NCBI RefSeq assembly: GCF_002812205.1
Contig: NZ_NPEA01000003.1
Span: 372,001-436,000 of the forward strand
DNA from: Leptospira neocaledonica
GTDB lineage: Bacteria > Spirochaetota > Leptospiria > Leptospirales > Leptospiraceae
DNA: 64,000 nt
Direction of reading: 5' to 3'
Part shown: positions 1 through 10,707 of the stretch, piece after piece
Layout of the letters: every line of letters starts with the position of its first letter
How positions within the stretch are numbered: the first letter of the stretch is position 1
Made by a program: the position numbers and the translations under genes
Notes under the pieces: generated by a model
Database searches by the model: none
Seen by the model: only the letters and a program-made list of their open reading frames with translations
Told to the model about the DNA's origin: nothing

Positions 1-104
1 CCTACATAAATTATAACATTCCCATCTCGGAATCAAAGGAAAACTCCTTGCAGAGGTTCAATGACGGAATAATTTTTTACGGGCTTCTACACCGAAAACA
101 TTAG
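1..104 (+). CDS. possible C-terminal end of a gene cut by the window edge
   Basis: One forward frame is open from base 3 to a TAG at 102-104 and reads as about 33 plausible residues ending in GLLHRKH. The other two forward frames stop within the first 20 bases. This could be the tail of a gene that begins upstream of the window. Nothing in it is recognisable, and an open stretch this short could also be chance. Confidence 0.3.
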   Translation, partial: YINYNIPISESKENSLQRFNDGIIFYGLLHRKH

Positions 105-137
105 AAGCCAATAAAGAAAGATTAGTGGAGAGGAAAT

Positions 138-1598
138 ATGTCCCTCAAAAAATTCGGGATCACGGTCCTTGCTCTTATTGCGATCTTTTTAATTTATACG
201 ATCGCATTCACAGAAAAAGGGATCAAACCCATCCAACCGGAAGCAACTATTCCTAACTTAGATTACTCTGCTCTGAGTGAAGAGGCCGCAAAAGATCTAC
301 AAGCTTATATCAAGATCGCAACGATTAGAGGTAGAGAGAAAGAAGGTGCGGTCTTTTTAAAATCTATCCTAGACAAGAGAGGAATTCCTTCTCGCATCAT
401 TGAATATCCTGGTAAGCCGGACAGAGCATCTCTACTCGCTGAGTTGAAAGGTAAAGATACAACTAAAGAAGGTTTAATACTCACAAGTCATATTGATGTT
501 GTAGAAGCGGACGCAAAAGACTGGGATGTTCCACCATTCTCCGGAGTAAGGAAAGGAGATAGAATTCATGGAAGAGGTGCAGTGGATGTTAAGGGCCTTG
601 GTATCATGCAACTATATGCATTCTTACTTATTCATGAGAAGAAGATCCCGTTAGAAAGAAACTTAATGTTTCTCGCGATTGCAGATGAGGAAAGTCGCTC
701 GGAACACGGAGCTAGATTCTTAGTTGATAAACATAAAGAAATATTCAACGGATACGAATACGTTTGGAACGAGGGCGGAACTGGATCCAAAGATATAGCA
801 ATCAAAGGATCTAAAGTATTCAATATACAGCTTGCAGAAAAAGGTGCAGTGTGGTTGGACTTAAAAGCTAAATCCATTCCGGGGCACGGAAGTACTCCTC
901 CTGTAACTTATGCTGCAAAGTCCATGGTAGATTTCTTACAAGAAGTGCAAAACATCGGAAACAAAACTATGATTAAGGATGAGACTGCTGCATTCTTCTA
1001 TTCATTAGGCGGCATCAGTAATTTTCCCGACTCATTTGTATTAAAGAGATCTAGAAATCCTGTACTCTTTCTGATCTTAAAAGGTGTGATCAACTCTAAT
1101 CGACATCTTAGAGCGATGACTAGAAACACCGTGAGTTTAACAGGTATCGATAGTCATCCAATCGGTATGAATGTAATTACTTCTGAGACAACAGGATCTT
1201 TAGATATTCGAATTCTTCCAGGACAAGATGAGAAAAAGATCTTCGAAGAAGTAAAAGCACTCGGGGAAAAATACGGAGTAGAAGTTAGCGCTCGTCACTT
1301 AGAGTCAGGAAGTATTTCTCCAATGGATGGATTATTGTTTAGAGTTCTTGCGGGAACTGTGACTGCAGTGGAACCAGGATCGATTGCCACTCCATTCTTA
1401 TCACCAGGAACAACAGACAGTTCTTATCTTAGACAGATCGGATTAAAATGTTACGGACTCATTCCTGCATTACTTTCCTCAGAGGAGATAGATGGAATTC
1501 ATGGTAAGAACGAGAGCATGAGTGTTCCTCAGCTCAAGATGGGAATTGAAATTTTATTCAAGTCCATCATCGAATACAATCACCAAGTCGCAAAGTAG
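138..1598 (+). CDS. M20 family zinc peptidase, membrane-anchored (carboxypeptidase/PM20D1-like)
   Basis: This is a 486-residue di-zinc hydrolase of the M20 family, which removes C-terminal residues or cleaves N-acyl amino acids. Residues 7-23 form a hydrophobic signal anchor, so the enzyme probably works in the periplasm. The metal-site motifs are visible: SHIDVV (H118, D120), GRGAVDVKG (D150) and DEES (E184/E185). The insert typical of the family dimerisation domain follows. The ATG is preceded by a strong GGAGAGGA ribosome site 3 bases away. The gene ends one base before the rsmG start, so the two are probably cotranscribed although functionally unrelated. The exact substrate cannot be told. 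Confidence 0.85.
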   Translation: MSLKKFGITVLALIAIFLIYTIAFTEKGIKPIQPEATIPNLDYSALSEEAAKDLQAYIKIATIRGREKEGAVFLKSILDKRGIPSRIIEYPGKPDRASLLAELKGKDTTKEGLILTSHIDVVEADAKDWDVPPFSGVRKGDRIHGRGAVDVKGLGIMQLYAFLLIHEKKIPLERNLMFLAIADEESRSEHGARFLVDKHKEIFNGYEYVWNEGGTGSKDIAIKGSKVFNIQLAEKGAVWLDLKAKSIPGHGSTPPVTYAAKSMVDFLQEVQNIGNKTMIKDETAAFFYSLGGISNFPDSFVLKRSRNPVLFLILKGVINSNRHLRAMTRNTVSLTGIDSHPIGMNVITSETTGSLDIRILPGQDEKKIFEEVKALGEKYGVEVSARHLESGSISPMDGLLFRVLAGTVTAVEPGSIATPFLSPGTTDSSYLRQIGLKCYGLIPALLSSEEIDGIHGKNESMSVPQLKMGIEILFKSIIEYNHQVAK

Positions 1599-1599
1599 A

Positions 1600-2365
<766 letters not shown>

Positions 2366-2391
<26 letters not shown>

Positions 2392-3127
2392 TCAAAAAGG
2401 CGGCGTAGGAAAGACTACTACCTCCATCAATCTTGCGGCAAATCTAGCTGCGATCGGTAAGAAAGTATTGATCGTAGATTTTGATCCACAAGGTAACTCG
2501 GGATCCGGTTTAGGATTCGAAATCAACACTCTCCAAAATACTTCTTACGAACTTTTGATCGGAGAATCTTCGGCTGCAGAATGTATCAAAAGAACTGATA
2601 TCGAAAACCTTCATATCATTCCTTCTAATATCAATTTATCTGGTGCGGAAGCGGATCTATTAGGAGAAGAGAATCGTGAGTTTCGTTTAAAAGATGCGAT
2701 CGGTCATTTGAGAACCGAGTACGATTATATCCTGATCGACTGTCCACCTTCTCTTGGTGTTCTAACTATCAATGCTCTGTCCGCGGCCGACAGCGTGATG
2801 ATCACTCTTCAAACGGAATATTTCGCTTTGGAAGGACTGACTCAGCTTATGAAGATCATCTCTCTGGTTCAGGAAAAATTGAATCCTTCTCTGGAGCTCG
2901 AGGGCGTGCTGCTGACTATGTTCGACAAGAGAACTAATCTTGCTCAACAAGTGGCAGAGGACGTTAAGTCTTATTTTAAAGAAAAAGTATATACTACTGT
3001 TATTCCAAGAAACATCAAACTATCCGAAGCCCCTTCTTTTGGTAAGTCCATTCTTTCCTATGATCCGGAAGGGATTGGCGCTCAAAGTTACAGAAGTCTT
3101 GCATTAGAAGTAGCCGGTAAAAATTAA
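2366..3127 (+). CDS. parA: chromosome partitioning ATPase ParA (Soj)
   Basis: A 253-residue ParA/MinD-type ATPase. It has the deviant Walker A motif KGGVGKTT (residues 11-18) with the signature lysine K11, the Walker A' region FDPQGN, and Walker [12 protein letters not shown]. It lacks the N-terminal helix-turn-helix of plasmid ParA types, as usual for chromosomal Soj. It acts with the ParB encoded next to it to segregate the replication origin. The stop codon overlaps the parB start (TAATG), implying translational coupling. Recognition is clear by sequence and context. Confidence 0.93.
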
Positions 3128-4008
3128 TGAGTGCTAGCGCAAAACCGAAAGCATTAGGAAGAGGACTGGGGAATTTAATTCCTGTTTCGGAAGAAAGGTC
3201 TTTTAAAGAAGCAGGCGGAGAAGGTTCGCTCAAAGAAGTAAAACTTTCCGAGATCCGTCCAAATCCTGACCAACCAAGAAGAACTTTTAACGAAGAATCT
3301 TTGCGTGAACTTGCTGAGACTATCAAGGCTCATGGAGTGATCCAACCGATCGTAGTGAAAGATGTCGGTTCAGGATATGAAATCATTTCAGGGGAAAGAA
3401 GATACCGTGCGTGTAAAATTGCAGGCTTCATCAAGATCCCGGTTGTAGTTAAAAAAGCAAATGTCCAACAAACTTTGGAAATGGCTCTTATCGAAAATAT
3501 CCAAAGAGAAAATCTAAATCCGATCGAAGAGGCTTTAGCTTATAAGACCCTTTCCGAAAAATCTGGATTAAAGATTACTGATATTGCATCACGCGTTGGC
3601 AAGAACCGAGCCACTGTTTCGAACTTAATTCGTCTTTTACAATTGCCTGATTCGGTAATGGATCTGGTAAAAAATGGAAGAATATCCGAAGGTCATGCAA
3701 GACCACTTCTCTCCATCGCGGATCGTAAAAAATCAGAACAGCTTGCTTATCAAATTGCGGAGAAAGGTCTTACAGTCCGTCAGGTCGAAGATATAGTCGC
3801 AAATTTAACGGAAGAAGCTCCAGTCCGAGAGAAGAAAAAATCCAAACGTAAAGAAGTGGATATTGTAGAACTCGAAAACAAATTCCGCAAAAAGTATTCT
3901 ATGAAAGTGGATATCACTCATAATTCTTCTTCCGGGAAAGGAAAACTCAGCATTGCTTATCCAAGTTTGGATGCTTTACAAAAGGTTTTAGACGCCTTAG
4001 GTTTATAA
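3127..4008 (+). CDS. parB: chromosome partitioning protein ParB (Spo0J), CTP-dependent clamp
   Basis: A 293-residue ParB. The N-terminal CTPase module shows GERRYR (residues 89-94) and [12 protein letters not shown] (about 123-134). The central helix-turn-helix that reads parS is at about residues 148-170, and a C-terminal dimerisation domain follows a lysine-rich linker (about 235-245). Established family behaviour is loading at parS, CTP-driven sliding and ParA stimulation. The ATG overlaps the parA stop by one base. I did not see a canonical parS palindrome nearby, so the site may be elsewhere or diverged. Confidence 0.93.
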   Translation: MSASAKPKALGRGLGNLIPVSEERSFKEAGGEGSLKEVKLSEIRPNPDQPRRTFNEESLRELAETIKAHGVIQPIVVKDVGSGYEIISGERRYRACKIAGFIKIPVVVKKANVQQTLEMALIENIQRENLNPIEEALAYKTLSEKSGLKITDIASRVGKNRATVSNLIRLLQLPDSVMDLVKNGRISEGHARPLLSIADRKKSEQLAYQIAEKGLTVRQVEDIVANLTEEAPVREKKKSKRKEVDIVELENKFRKKYSMKVDITHNSSSGKGKLSIAYPSLDALQKVLDALGL

Positions 4009-4043
4009 GGCCGTTTAAGAATATTGGTTATCAAAAATAATCC

Positions 4044-4469
4044 ATGAGCTCAAATGATCCGGAATTCTATTATACTCTAAGAGTTCGTTATTCCGAGATA
4101 GATGCACAAGCTGTCGTTTTTAACGCACATTATCTTACGTACTTTGATACTGCTCTGAATGAGTACATGAGATTTCTAAAATATGACTATAAGGGCGAAT
4201 TAGAGAAGAATGGTCTAGACTTCGTAGTTACTCGCTCACTGATAGAATACAAATCGCCTGCAAGATTCGACGAAGAATTAAAAGTTTATGTAAAAGCAGG
4301 AGAGATCAAACCTGCTAGTATCCTTTGGAATATACAGGTCCGAAAATTATCGGACGATAGTTTGGTCTGTAACGGAGAATTAACCTGGGCGTTTTTATTA
4401 TTAGAATCCAGAAAACCGGCAAAACTTCCGGAAGTATTTAAGAATTTAGGCTCTAAAAGCCTATCTTAA
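4044..4469 (+). CDS. acyl-CoA thioesterase, 4HBT/YbgC hotdog family
   Basis: A 141-residue single hotdog-fold protein. The N-terminal region reads RVRYSEIDAQAVVFNAHYL, matching the 4-hydroxybenzoyl-CoA thioesterase/YbgC pattern in which the Asp before the helix is catalytic. Family members hydrolyse short- or medium-chain acyl-CoA or acyl-ACP esters in the cytosol. It lies 35 bases after parB on the same strand and converges with the YaaR-like gene, overlapping it by 4 bases. The substrate cannot be assigned. Confidence 0.8.
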   Translation: MSSNDPEFYYTLRVRYSEIDAQAVVFNAHYLTYFDTALNEYMRFLKYDYKGELEKNGLDFVVTRSLIEYKSPARFDEELKVYVKAGEIKPASILWNIQVRKLSDDSLVCNGELTWAFLLLESRKPAKLPEVFKNLGSKSLS

Positions 4470-4969
4470 TTCATTAGGTCTACCAATAGACCGCGAATAT
4501 CTTCCATTCTTTTCATTAAATCAAAAGTAGAATTTTCAGGATGAATGATAAAGTCCGCTAGAGTTTGGATTTTATCGTCTACAATCTGGACTACTTGGTA
4601 AACTTTCTCTGAACCACCTCTGGCTCTGGTGCGTAAAGTTTCTAAACTTGTATTTCTATCTAGAACTTCCTTCAAGATACCTTGAACGATTCTTTTGTAA
4701 ACTTCCAGATTTGCATATGTAGGAGATTTTAAAAAATTTCTTTCAGCATCAGGAAGATCTCTAAGTAAAGAATTTAGATCTCTTGTTCTTTCCTGATTAT
4801 AAGGAAGAAGATGTTCTACCAAATCAAAAAATTCACTCTTAGAATCCGGGATCTGGGAATCGGATACGGAACTTGGTACAGGTTGGTATAAGGAAGAACT
4901 TAGAGAAAGTCCGAACTCTTTTTTTCTACGTGATTCTGTGCGAGGGTCTTTTTGGGATTGGATCTTCAA
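4466..4969 (-). CDS. YaaR/DUF327 family protein
   Basis: A 167-residue soluble, helical protein. The second half has the pattern YKRIVQGILKEVLD, then KVYQVVQIVDDKIQTL, then MEDIRGLLVDL, which matches the DUF327/YaaR family found in Firmicutes and spirochaetes. The first 45 residues are low-complexity, rich in Ser, Lys and Arg. It is the last gene of a tight operon: its ATG overlaps the bactofilin stop by 4 bases. The molecular role of the family is not established. The link to bactofilin suggests an envelope or cell-shape role, which is inference. Confidence 0.65.
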   Translation of the reverse strand: MKIQSQKDPRTESRRKKEFGLSLSSSLYQPVPSSVSDSQIPDSKSEFFDLVEHLLPYNQERTRDLNSLLRDLPDAERNFLKSPTYANLEVYKRIVQGILKEVLDRNTSLETLRTRARGGSEKVYQVVQIVDDKIQTLADFIIHPENSTFDLMKRMEDIRGLLVDLMN

Positions 4970-5313
4970 TGAGTGGTCGGGTTAATCTTACAATTTCCCT
5001 CGAATTGTACTCCCTCTTCCATAACTACCTTTGGAGTGATAATATCACCTTTCATACGGCAGCTAGCGAGTAGAGTCACTCGTTCCGACGCGAATATATT
5101 CCCATTAATTTCACCGCCGGCAACGACAATACGAGCTTTAATATCCGTATCGACGATTCCGGTCTTTCCGATTAGGACTTTTCCGTCGGTTTTTATAGTT
5201 CCCCTAAAAATACCGTCAATACGTAGAAGTCCGGAAAGTTTGAAGTCTCCGCTGAATTCGGCGCCTTCGCCGATGATGCTATTTACTGCTAATTGCTCTT
5301 CTGTATGGGCCAT
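4966..5313 (-). CDS. bactofilin (polymer-forming cytoskeletal protein)
   Basis: A 115-residue bactofilin. The whole protein is a right-handed beta-helix with regularly spaced hydrophobics and glycines (IGEGAEFSGDFKLSGLLRID, then GTIKTDGKVLIG, GNIFASERVTLL, GDIITPKVVMEEG). There is almost no N- or C-terminal extension. Bactofilins assemble into non-nucleotide filaments at the inner membrane and recruit cell-wall enzymes; in spirochaetes they affect cell helicity. The start overlaps the stop of the upstream M23-like gene by one base (TAATG), so the peptidase-like protein and the filament are made together. Confidence 0.9.
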   Translation of the reverse strand: MAHTEEQLAVNSIIGEGAEFSGDFKLSGLLRIDGIFRGTIKTDGKVLIGKTGIVDTDIKARIVVAGGEINGNIFASERVTLLASCRMKGDIITPKVVMEEGVQFEGNCKINPTTH

Positions 5314-6311
5314 CAGTCTTGGATCTGGTTCAAGAATGCAAAAGGATCGATCGCTCTGGTACCCACATGAATTTCATAATGAAGACTGTACTGAGGACTG
5401 TTTTCCGATTTTCCAACGAAGCCTAATACTTCGTTTTTGGAAATTTGCTGGTTCGCTTTCACTTTTACACGATCCAGATTAGAGTAAATCGTTTTCCAAC
5501 CGAACTTGTGACCGACTTTCACAAAATATCCTGTGTTACGAGTGTATCCAATCTCGTAAACAGTACCAGGTGCAGTCGCCACAACTTCGGATCCGGCAAA
5601 AGCACCGATATCCAATCCGTTATTGAAATCCCTACGAGCAGTAACCGGATTTAGATATTCTCCATACGGATAGAGAACATATCCTTTTACCGGCCAAATC
5701 GACGGAGTCTGACGGATAAGATTTTTACGTTTTTTTAATATACTTATGATTTCTTGGGTAAGTTCGTTCGCTACTTTAAGATTATGAACGTCTTCTTTCA
5801 GTCGGAATACTTCTGCACCCGGTGCTAAGTTTCTGTCGGAACCAAGGGAAAGTTTTTCAGCTCCGCCGATCCCTTTCGCAACCTTGGAATTATCTCCAGT
5901 TAATCTTCCGTATAGGGCACCCACGTGATTGTGGTAGTACTCAACGTGTTCATGAAGACCGTTAATCTCTTCTTTCATTTTCGCCGACTGACGAATGAAG
6001 TCTTGGTTGGATAAGTTCAACTCTGTGAGCTGGTGAATAGATCCAGAGTGGCTAAGAACGTTGATAGAGCTGATAAGAAGAAGAACTAAAATAGTTCCGA
6101 TGAAGATGGTGATCGCTCTGTAAGAAATATGAAAGTTGATCGTCTTTTGTTCAGAATGAGGAATCACCATGACGGTGAGACGTTCTTTCCCCTTCTTATT
6201 CCAATTTGCTATTTTGATATCTAGCTTTAGCTTCAGATCTTGGTATTTGTATCTGAGCCTATAATAAAGTAGTGCAAGATAGGATTTAAGATTCAAGCTA
6301 TTATGTCCCAA
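5313..6311 (-). CDS. membrane-anchored M23-like (LytM domain) protein, probably catalytically dead
   Basis: A 332-residue protein with a basic cytoplasmic N-terminus, one transmembrane helix at about residues 66-86, a periplasmic coiled-coil-like stretch (about 90-190), and a C-terminal M23/LytM domain (about 205-330). The fold motifs are recognisable but key residues are changed: the first zinc motif HxGxD reads NNGLD, the mid-domain Tyr-x-His motif reads YSNL, and the HxH motif reads SLH. Only Asp and the last His remain. Such proteins usually act as activators or scaffolds rather than endopeptidases. It is the first gene of the M23-bactofilin-YaaR operon. Confidence 0.8.
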   Translation of the reverse strand: MGHNSLNLKSYLALLYYRLRYKYQDLKLKLDIKIANWNKKGKERLTVMVIPHSEQKTINFHISYRAITIFIGTILVLLLISSINVLSHSGSIHQLTELNLSNQDFIRQSAKMKEEINGLHEHVEYYHNHVGALYGRLTGDNSKVAKGIGGAEKLSLGSDRNLAPGAEVFRLKEDVHNLKVANELTQEIISILKKRKNLIRQTPSIWPVKGYVLYPYGEYLNPVTARRDFNNGLDIGAFAGSEVVATAPGTVYEIGYTRNTGYFVKVGHKFGWKTIYSNLDRVKVKANQQISKNEVLGFVGKSENSPQYSLHYEIHVGTRAIDPFAFLNQIQD

Positions 6312-6384
6312 ACCAACGAGTTTCCCCGTTCCGTTGTTATGCTGTAAGGATTCTAAAAAATTCTCTTTTCAGTCAATACAAATC

Positions 6385-6415
6385 ATGAAAACTGCCTTTT
6401 AAAAGCCGTTTTCAT
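6385..6415. promoter_or_regulatory. 31-bp near-perfect palindrome abutting the tatD start codon
   Basis: The outer arms ATGAAAAC (6385-6392) and GTTTTCAT (6408-6415) are perfect inverted repeats, and the centre TTTTAAAA is self-complementary. Of 15 base pairs across the axis only two mismatch. The palindrome ends at the base before the tatD ATG and occupies the place where a Shine-Dalgarno would lie. It could be a repressor operator or an RNA hairpin. It also sits in the divergent region shared with the M23/bactofilin operon, whose first codon is 74 bases away. Confidence 0.6.
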
Positions 6416-7222
6416 ATGTACTCCATCATCGACACTCACTGCCACTTAGATATAATACAAGAGCAAGGGCAGGATATTGCAGAATCAGTAAAAAAAGCAA
6501 AAGAATCTGGTATAAAAAAGATCGTCCAGATCGGCATCGACCTTGAGAGTTCAATTAGAGCGAAAGGTTTATCTGAAAAATTTTCAGATGAAGAGATAGA
6601 AATATTTTATTCGATCGGATGCCATCCAACTGAGACTCATGAATTTCCTAAAAAAGAGGAAATTTTGACACTAGTCAAAGAAAACGTGACGGACCAAAAG
6701 TTATCCGCGATTGGAGAGATCGGATTAGATTATTACCACGATGCTTCAACTAAGGCTTATCAGGCGGACGTGTTGCATTCTTTCTTAGAAGCTTCTTCTC
6801 AGTATTCTCTTCCTGTTGTTATCCATTCTAGAGATGCGGCGGAAGATACCGTTTCTATTTTGAAAGAACATAGAGACAAGGCATTTGGAGTGATCCATTG
6901 TTTTACCTATGATTATCCGACAGCGAAGAAGTTGGTGGATCTAGGATATTATATTTCTTTCTCCGGGATCCTTGCCTTTAAGAATGCAAGAGATATCCAA
7001 GAGGCCGCCGAAAAACTTCCTTTGGAAAGTATGCTGATTGAGACGGATGCACCGTTTCTTGCACCTCCACCTTTTCGTGGAAAAAGAAATGAGCCATCTT
7101 ATACTAAATTCGTTTTAGAAAAAATGTTTTCTCTTAGAAAAGAATCCAATGCTCAGGTAGAAAAAACTTTGTATAATAATTCCTTAAAATTCACGCAAAG
7201 GAAGGCGTACCATCATGATTGA
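6416..7222 (+). CDS. tatD: TatD family metal-dependent deoxyribonuclease
   Basis: A 268-residue TIM-barrel hydrolase. It shows the TatD signatures: DTHCHLD at residues 6-12 (metal ligands), [22 protein letters not shown] and IETDAPFL. The family cleaves DNA from the 3' end and has roles in repair and possibly D-Tyr-tRNA turnover. The metal motif begins at residue 6, so the start at 6416 is firmly fixed, yet no ribosome site precedes it; a 31-bp palindrome lies there instead. Its 3' end overlaps serS by 8 bases. Confidence 0.88.
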   Translation: MYSIIDTHCHLDIIQEQGQDIAESVKKAKESGIKKIVQIGIDLESSIRAKGLSEKFSDEEIEIFYSIGCHPTETHEFPKKEEILTLVKENVTDQKLSAIGEIGLDYYHDASTKAYQADVLHSFLEASSQYSLPVVIHSRDAAEDTVSILKEHRDKAFGVIHCFTYDYPTAKKLVDLGYYISFSGILAFKNARDIQEAAEKLPLESMLIETDAPFLAPPPFRGKRNEPSYTKFVLEKMFSLRKESNAQVEKTLYNNSLKFTQRKAYHHD

Positions 7223-8468
7223 TCTGAAATACATTACCGATAACACAGAAGAATTAAAATCCAATCTGGAACTGAGAGGTTTCAAAGACTTAGCGGTTTT
7301 AGACCAACTTGCGGATATCATCCAAAAGAAAAAAGTTCTTCAAAAAGAAGCTGATGTATTCCGTGAAGAAAGGAATAAAGCAAGTAAAGAGATCGGAAAA
7401 GTGAAACAGGCAGGCGGAGATATCGCAGCTGCTTCTGCCGCAGTAAAAGAGATAGGAGATAAGATCAAAAAGATAGAAGATGATCTTGAATCTCTAGAGT
7501 CTAAACTTTTGGAAATCAATTTAGGTCTTCCTAATATTCTGGATAAAGACGTTCCTGTAGGTAAAAACGAACACGATAATAAAGTTTTGTACGAAGTAGG
7601 AGAAGTTCGAGACTATAAATTTACTCCTAAACCTCATTTCGAATTGGGAGAAACATTAGGCTGGTTCAATTTTGAAAAGGGAACAAAACTAGCGGGTGCA
7701 AGGGCCTACACTTATTTCGGAATAGGCGCTAAATTGGAAAGAGCCCTTGCGAATTTCATGTTAGAGACTCATACTACTGAACATGGTTATACGGAAGTTT
7801 GGGTGCCTATTATGGTAAACGACGAATGTATGACTACTACCGGACAATATCCAAAGTTTAAGGACGAATACTATAGATTAGAAAGAGATGAACTCAATTT
7901 AATCCCAACTGCAGAAGTTCCTTTAACAAATTTGTACAGAGATGAAATCATTTCGGAAAATTCCTTACCTATCTCTATTACTGCTCATACTTCCTGTTTC
8001 AGAAGAGAAGCCGGTTCGTACGGAAAAGATACTAGAGGTCTAGTTAGAGTTCACCAATTCCAAAAAGTGGAACTTGTGAAATTTGCGCGTCCCGAAGATT
8101 CCGAAGAAGAACATAAGAAGATGCTTTCTCATGCGGAGAATATCCTGAAAAAATTAGGGATTCGATATAGAGTTATGTTATTGTGCAGTGGAGATATTTC
8201 AGCTGCTTCTTCTAAGACATATGATCTGGAAGTTTGGATGCCTGGTTTAAATCGTTGGATGGAGATTTCATCTGTTTCTAATTTTAAAGATTTTCAAGCA
8301 AGACGTGGTAAGATTCGCTACAAATCCAAAGAAGGCAAAAATCAATTGGTCCATACTTTAAACGGTTCTGGTTTGGCGATCGGTCGAACTTTGGCCGCAG
8401 TTATTGAAACTTATCAAAAAGAAGATGGCACAATAGACTTTCCTGAAGTTTTGAAAAAATATCTCTGA
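7215..8468 (+). CDS. serS: seryl-tRNA synthetase
   Basis: A 417-residue class II aminoacyl-tRNA synthetase that charges tRNA-Ser. The N-terminal antiparallel coiled-coil arm (about 30-105) is followed by the catalytic core. Motif 2 is seen as [20 protein letters not shown] and motif 3 as [15 protein letters not shown]. Length is normal. The ATG overlaps the end of tatD by 8 bases, with a GGAAGG ribosome site inside the tatD C-terminus. A rho-independent terminator starts at the stop codon. Confidence 0.95.
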   Translation: MIDLKYITDNTEELKSNLELRGFKDLAVLDQLADIIQKKKVLQKEADVFREERNKASKEIGKVKQAGGDIAAASAAVKEIGDKIKKIEDDLESLESKLLEINLGLPNILDKDVPVGKNEHDNKVLYEVGEVRDYKFTPKPHFELGETLGWFNFEKGTKLAGARAYTYFGIGAKLERALANFMLETHTTEHGYTEVWVPIMVNDECMTTTGQYPKFKDEYYRLERDELNLIPTAEVPLTNLYRDEIISENSLPISITAHTSCFRREAGSYGKDTRGLVRVHQFQKVELVKFARPEDSEEEHKKMLSHAENILKKLGIRYRVMLLCSGDISAASSKTYDLEVWMPGLNRWMEISSVSNFKDFQARRGKIRYKSKEGKNQLVHTLNGSGLAIGRTLAAVIETYQKEDGTIDFPEVLKKYL

Positions 8469-8498
8469 TTTTTTCTTCGAAAAAGTATCAGGTTTTTT
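8465..8498 (+). terminator. rho-independent terminator of tatD-serS
   Basis: A stem pairing CTGATTTTTTC with GAAAAAGTATCAG (8465-8491, small bulge, short loop) is followed by a T6 run at 8493-8498. It overlaps the serS stop codon. Confidence 0.75.
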
Positions 8499-8521
8499 CT
8501 TAAAAGACAGATAGTTAGAGT

Positions 8522-9799
8522 ATGGCTTCCGAAATCCATACTCAGTCTTCTTTATCTTTCAAAACTATAATCACCTTACTTTGTTATTTTATCTTTGCAG
8601 GATTTTCCGTTTCCGGCGCCGAAGATTCTGCAAAAGGAAAGGTAGCTCCGTTAAAGGGAGAAATTAATACTTCTTTAAATGAATTTGGGATCAGTCTTTC
8701 TGAAGACGGAAATACTTTATATTATTATTCCAAACGTAAAAATTCTAACTACTCCGATCTTTTAAAATCAGTAAAAACGAAAGATGGTTGGAGCTCTGGT
8801 GCAGAAATTTCCGAATTAAATTCTCAGTTTGACGACCAAAGTCCTTTCATTATAGAAAATGAGAAGGCCATCATCTTCTCCTCTAACCGAGACGGTAGTA
8901 TTGAATTTAAATTGGGAAATGGTAAGATCGGGGTTTCTAGAGATCTTTACTTTGCCACTATGAAAGATGGATCTTGGGATAAAGCAACAAGACTTCCTCA
9001 AGAAGTGAATACTCCTGCGATAGAAGAAAATCCTTTCCTAGCAGGTAGTTACTTATTTTTCACACGTTATCCTTTCGGAAAAGTGGCCGAATCAGATATT
9101 TATATTTCTGAATATAAGGATGGTTCTTGGAGAAAGGCAATCCGAATGGAAAGTCCTGTAAATACGGAACATGCGGAAATCGCTGCTACTTTGAGTAGAG
9201 ATAGCAAATATCTATATTTTTCTTCCAATCGTCCCGGCGGTTATGGTGGATTAGATATTTATAAAGTAGAGATCAAGGAGGATGGGACCTTCTCCCCTGC
9301 AGTCAATCTGGGGCCGGTTATTAATTCTCCCGGAGATGAAGCATTCTACACTGAGACTCCTGACGGCAAAAATGCGTACTTTTGTAGGCTTGTGAAAGAA
9401 GGTGGAAATTACGATATCTACGAATTTTCCGTGAATGAATGGGAGGAGTTGAAGAGGAATAAAAAGATTTCTTTGGAATCTATTCATTTCAGAACCGGTT
9501 CTTTCGAGATCGAAGAAGAGTCCTTTGAAATTTTGGACAGATTGGTTTCTTTCTTAAATGAAAATCCTTCCATAAAGCTGAAAATTACTGGGCATACGGA
9601 TTTACACGGTGATGCGAACGATAATCTGGAATTAAGTCGCAATCGGGCGGCAGCTGTGAAGGATTATCTGGTTAAAAAAGGAATTTCTGTCGGTAGATTT
9701 ACGACGGACGGTAAGGGAAGTAAGGAGCCGATTTATGCGGAAAAAAACCCGGAAACGGACCGCAAAAATCGAAGGACCGAATTTCAAATTGTAGAATAG
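8522..9799 (+). CDS. OmpA-family protein with PD40 beta-propeller repeats
   Basis: A 425-residue secreted protein. A hydrophobic signal segment lies at about residues 13-33. Residues 50-310 hold several TolB/PD40-type propeller blades, recognisable by repeated pieces such as LSEDGNTLYYYS, IIFSSNRDG and LYFSSNRPGG. The C-terminal OmpA domain (about 320-425) has the peptidoglycan-binding pattern GHTDLHGDANDNLELSRNRA, so the protein probably ties a periplasmic propeller to the cell wall. Such proteins are common in Leptospira and Bacteroidetes. No lipobox is evident. It stands alone between a terminator and the next gene. Confidence 0.85.
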   Translation: MASEIHTQSSLSFKTIITLLCYFIFAGFSVSGAEDSAKGKVAPLKGEINTSLNEFGISLSEDGNTLYYYSKRKNSNYSDLLKSVKTKDGWSSGAEISELNSQFDDQSPFIIENEKAIIFSSNRDGSIEFKLGNGKIGVSRDLYFATMKDGSWDKATRLPQEVNTPAIEENPFLAGSYLFFTRYPFGKVAESDIYISEYKDGSWRKAIRMESPVNTEHAEIAATLSRDSKYLYFSSNRPGGYGGLDIYKVEIKEDGTFSPAVNLGPVINSPGDEAFYTETPDGKNAYFCRLVKEGGNYDIYEFSVNEWEELKRNKKISLESIHFRTGSFEIEEESFEILDRLVSFLNENPSIKLKITGHTDLHGDANDNLELSRNRAAAVKDYLVKKGISVGRFTTDGKGSKEPIYAEKNPETDRKNRRTEFQIVE

Positions 9800-9846
9800 A
9801 CTAAAAACTCCTTTAACAACCGGAAGATGCCGATAACCTAGGTATC

Positions 9847-10704
9847 ATGAAAATGCGGAAGCAGTTTCAGTCGGCAATTCTTTCGGCCATTGTCCTTTTT
9901 ACCTCCCTAGACTTATACTCTCAAACCAAAGCTATGTCTTCTAGACTGGATCTAATCCTTTCTAAAAAGGAATTGGTGGTAGGGGTCAATCGTGTTTATG
10001 AACCTTTTTACATCCAAGATCCGAAAGAGGGTTTTCCAGGTTTTGATATGGAACTTGCGAAGCTGTATGCTGACTATTTGGGAGTTGCTCTTAAAGTAAA
10101 ACCTCTCAAAACTTTCCGCCAATTTTCGGATGAGATCTCTGCAGGCACAATAGATATCGCGATGGCGGGAATGTCGACCGATCTCAGCCGGGGAAAAACG
10201 GTTACCTTTTCGGATCCGTACCTTCTTACAACTCCTGCAGGTCTTATTAAAAAACGTTCTCTTCCTCCCGAGCCGGAAGGTAGTATAGTGACTACCAGAA
10301 CTTTTAAATCTTTGGAAGATTTGGCCGTTCTTAATGCACTTTCATTTTCTGTTCGATCCAATACTACAAATCATAATTATCTTTTGAGAAGGTTTGGTAA
10401 AAACCAAATTTACAGTTATCTTTCGGATTCTATTGCAATAGATGCATTAATAAATGGTAATGTGATTTGTTATGTTGCGGATAGTTTGTACATTCTATCT
10501 TTACTTCAAAAACAACCGAGTTTGAAGGCTAACTATGTAGCTCTGGTAAATCCTGTTATGGATGAGTATATCAGTGCTGCATTACCTTTGAACGATCTAG
10601 TGTTTGCGGATAATTTTAATTTCTTCGTAAAAGAGTTAAAAAGAACAGGAGTGATAGAAGGTTTACGTTCTAAATATTTTCTAGGAAACGGTTGGGTAAA
10701 ATAA
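9847..10704 (+). CDS. periplasmic solute-binding protein, family 3 (amino-acid type)
   Basis: A 285-residue protein with a signal peptide (about 1-26, cleavage near SQ). The mature part starts with [17 protein letters not shown] and [18 protein letters not shown], the typical opening of SBP_bac_3, and continues with [27 protein letters not shown]. Family members bind amino acids or other small polar solutes for ABC uptake or sensing. No ABC permease or ATPase is nearby. Instead it is followed after 3 bases by an outer-membrane barrel gene, which suggests a linked role in uptake or sensing (inference). Confidence 0.82.
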   Translation: MKMRKQFQSAILSAIVLFTSLDLYSQTKAMSSRLDLILSKKELVVGVNRVYEPFYIQDPKEGFPGFDMELAKLYADYLGVALKVKPLKTFRQFSDEISAGTIDIAMAGMSTDLSRGKTVTFSDPYLLTTPAGLIKKRSLPPEPEGSIVTTRTFKSLEDLAVLNALSFSVRSNTTNHNYLLRRFGKNQIYSYLSDSIAIDALINGNVICYVADSLYILSLLQKQPSLKANYVALVNPVMDEYISAALPLNDLVFADNFNFFVKELKRTGVIEGLRSKYFLGNGWVK

Positions 10705-10707
10705 TTC

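Noticed and set aside
4973..5482. 169-codon frame on the plus strand, antisense to bactofilin and M23
   Set aside because: It lies entirely over two well-supported minus-strand genes; the protein is low in recognisable structure and the frame is a reading shadow.
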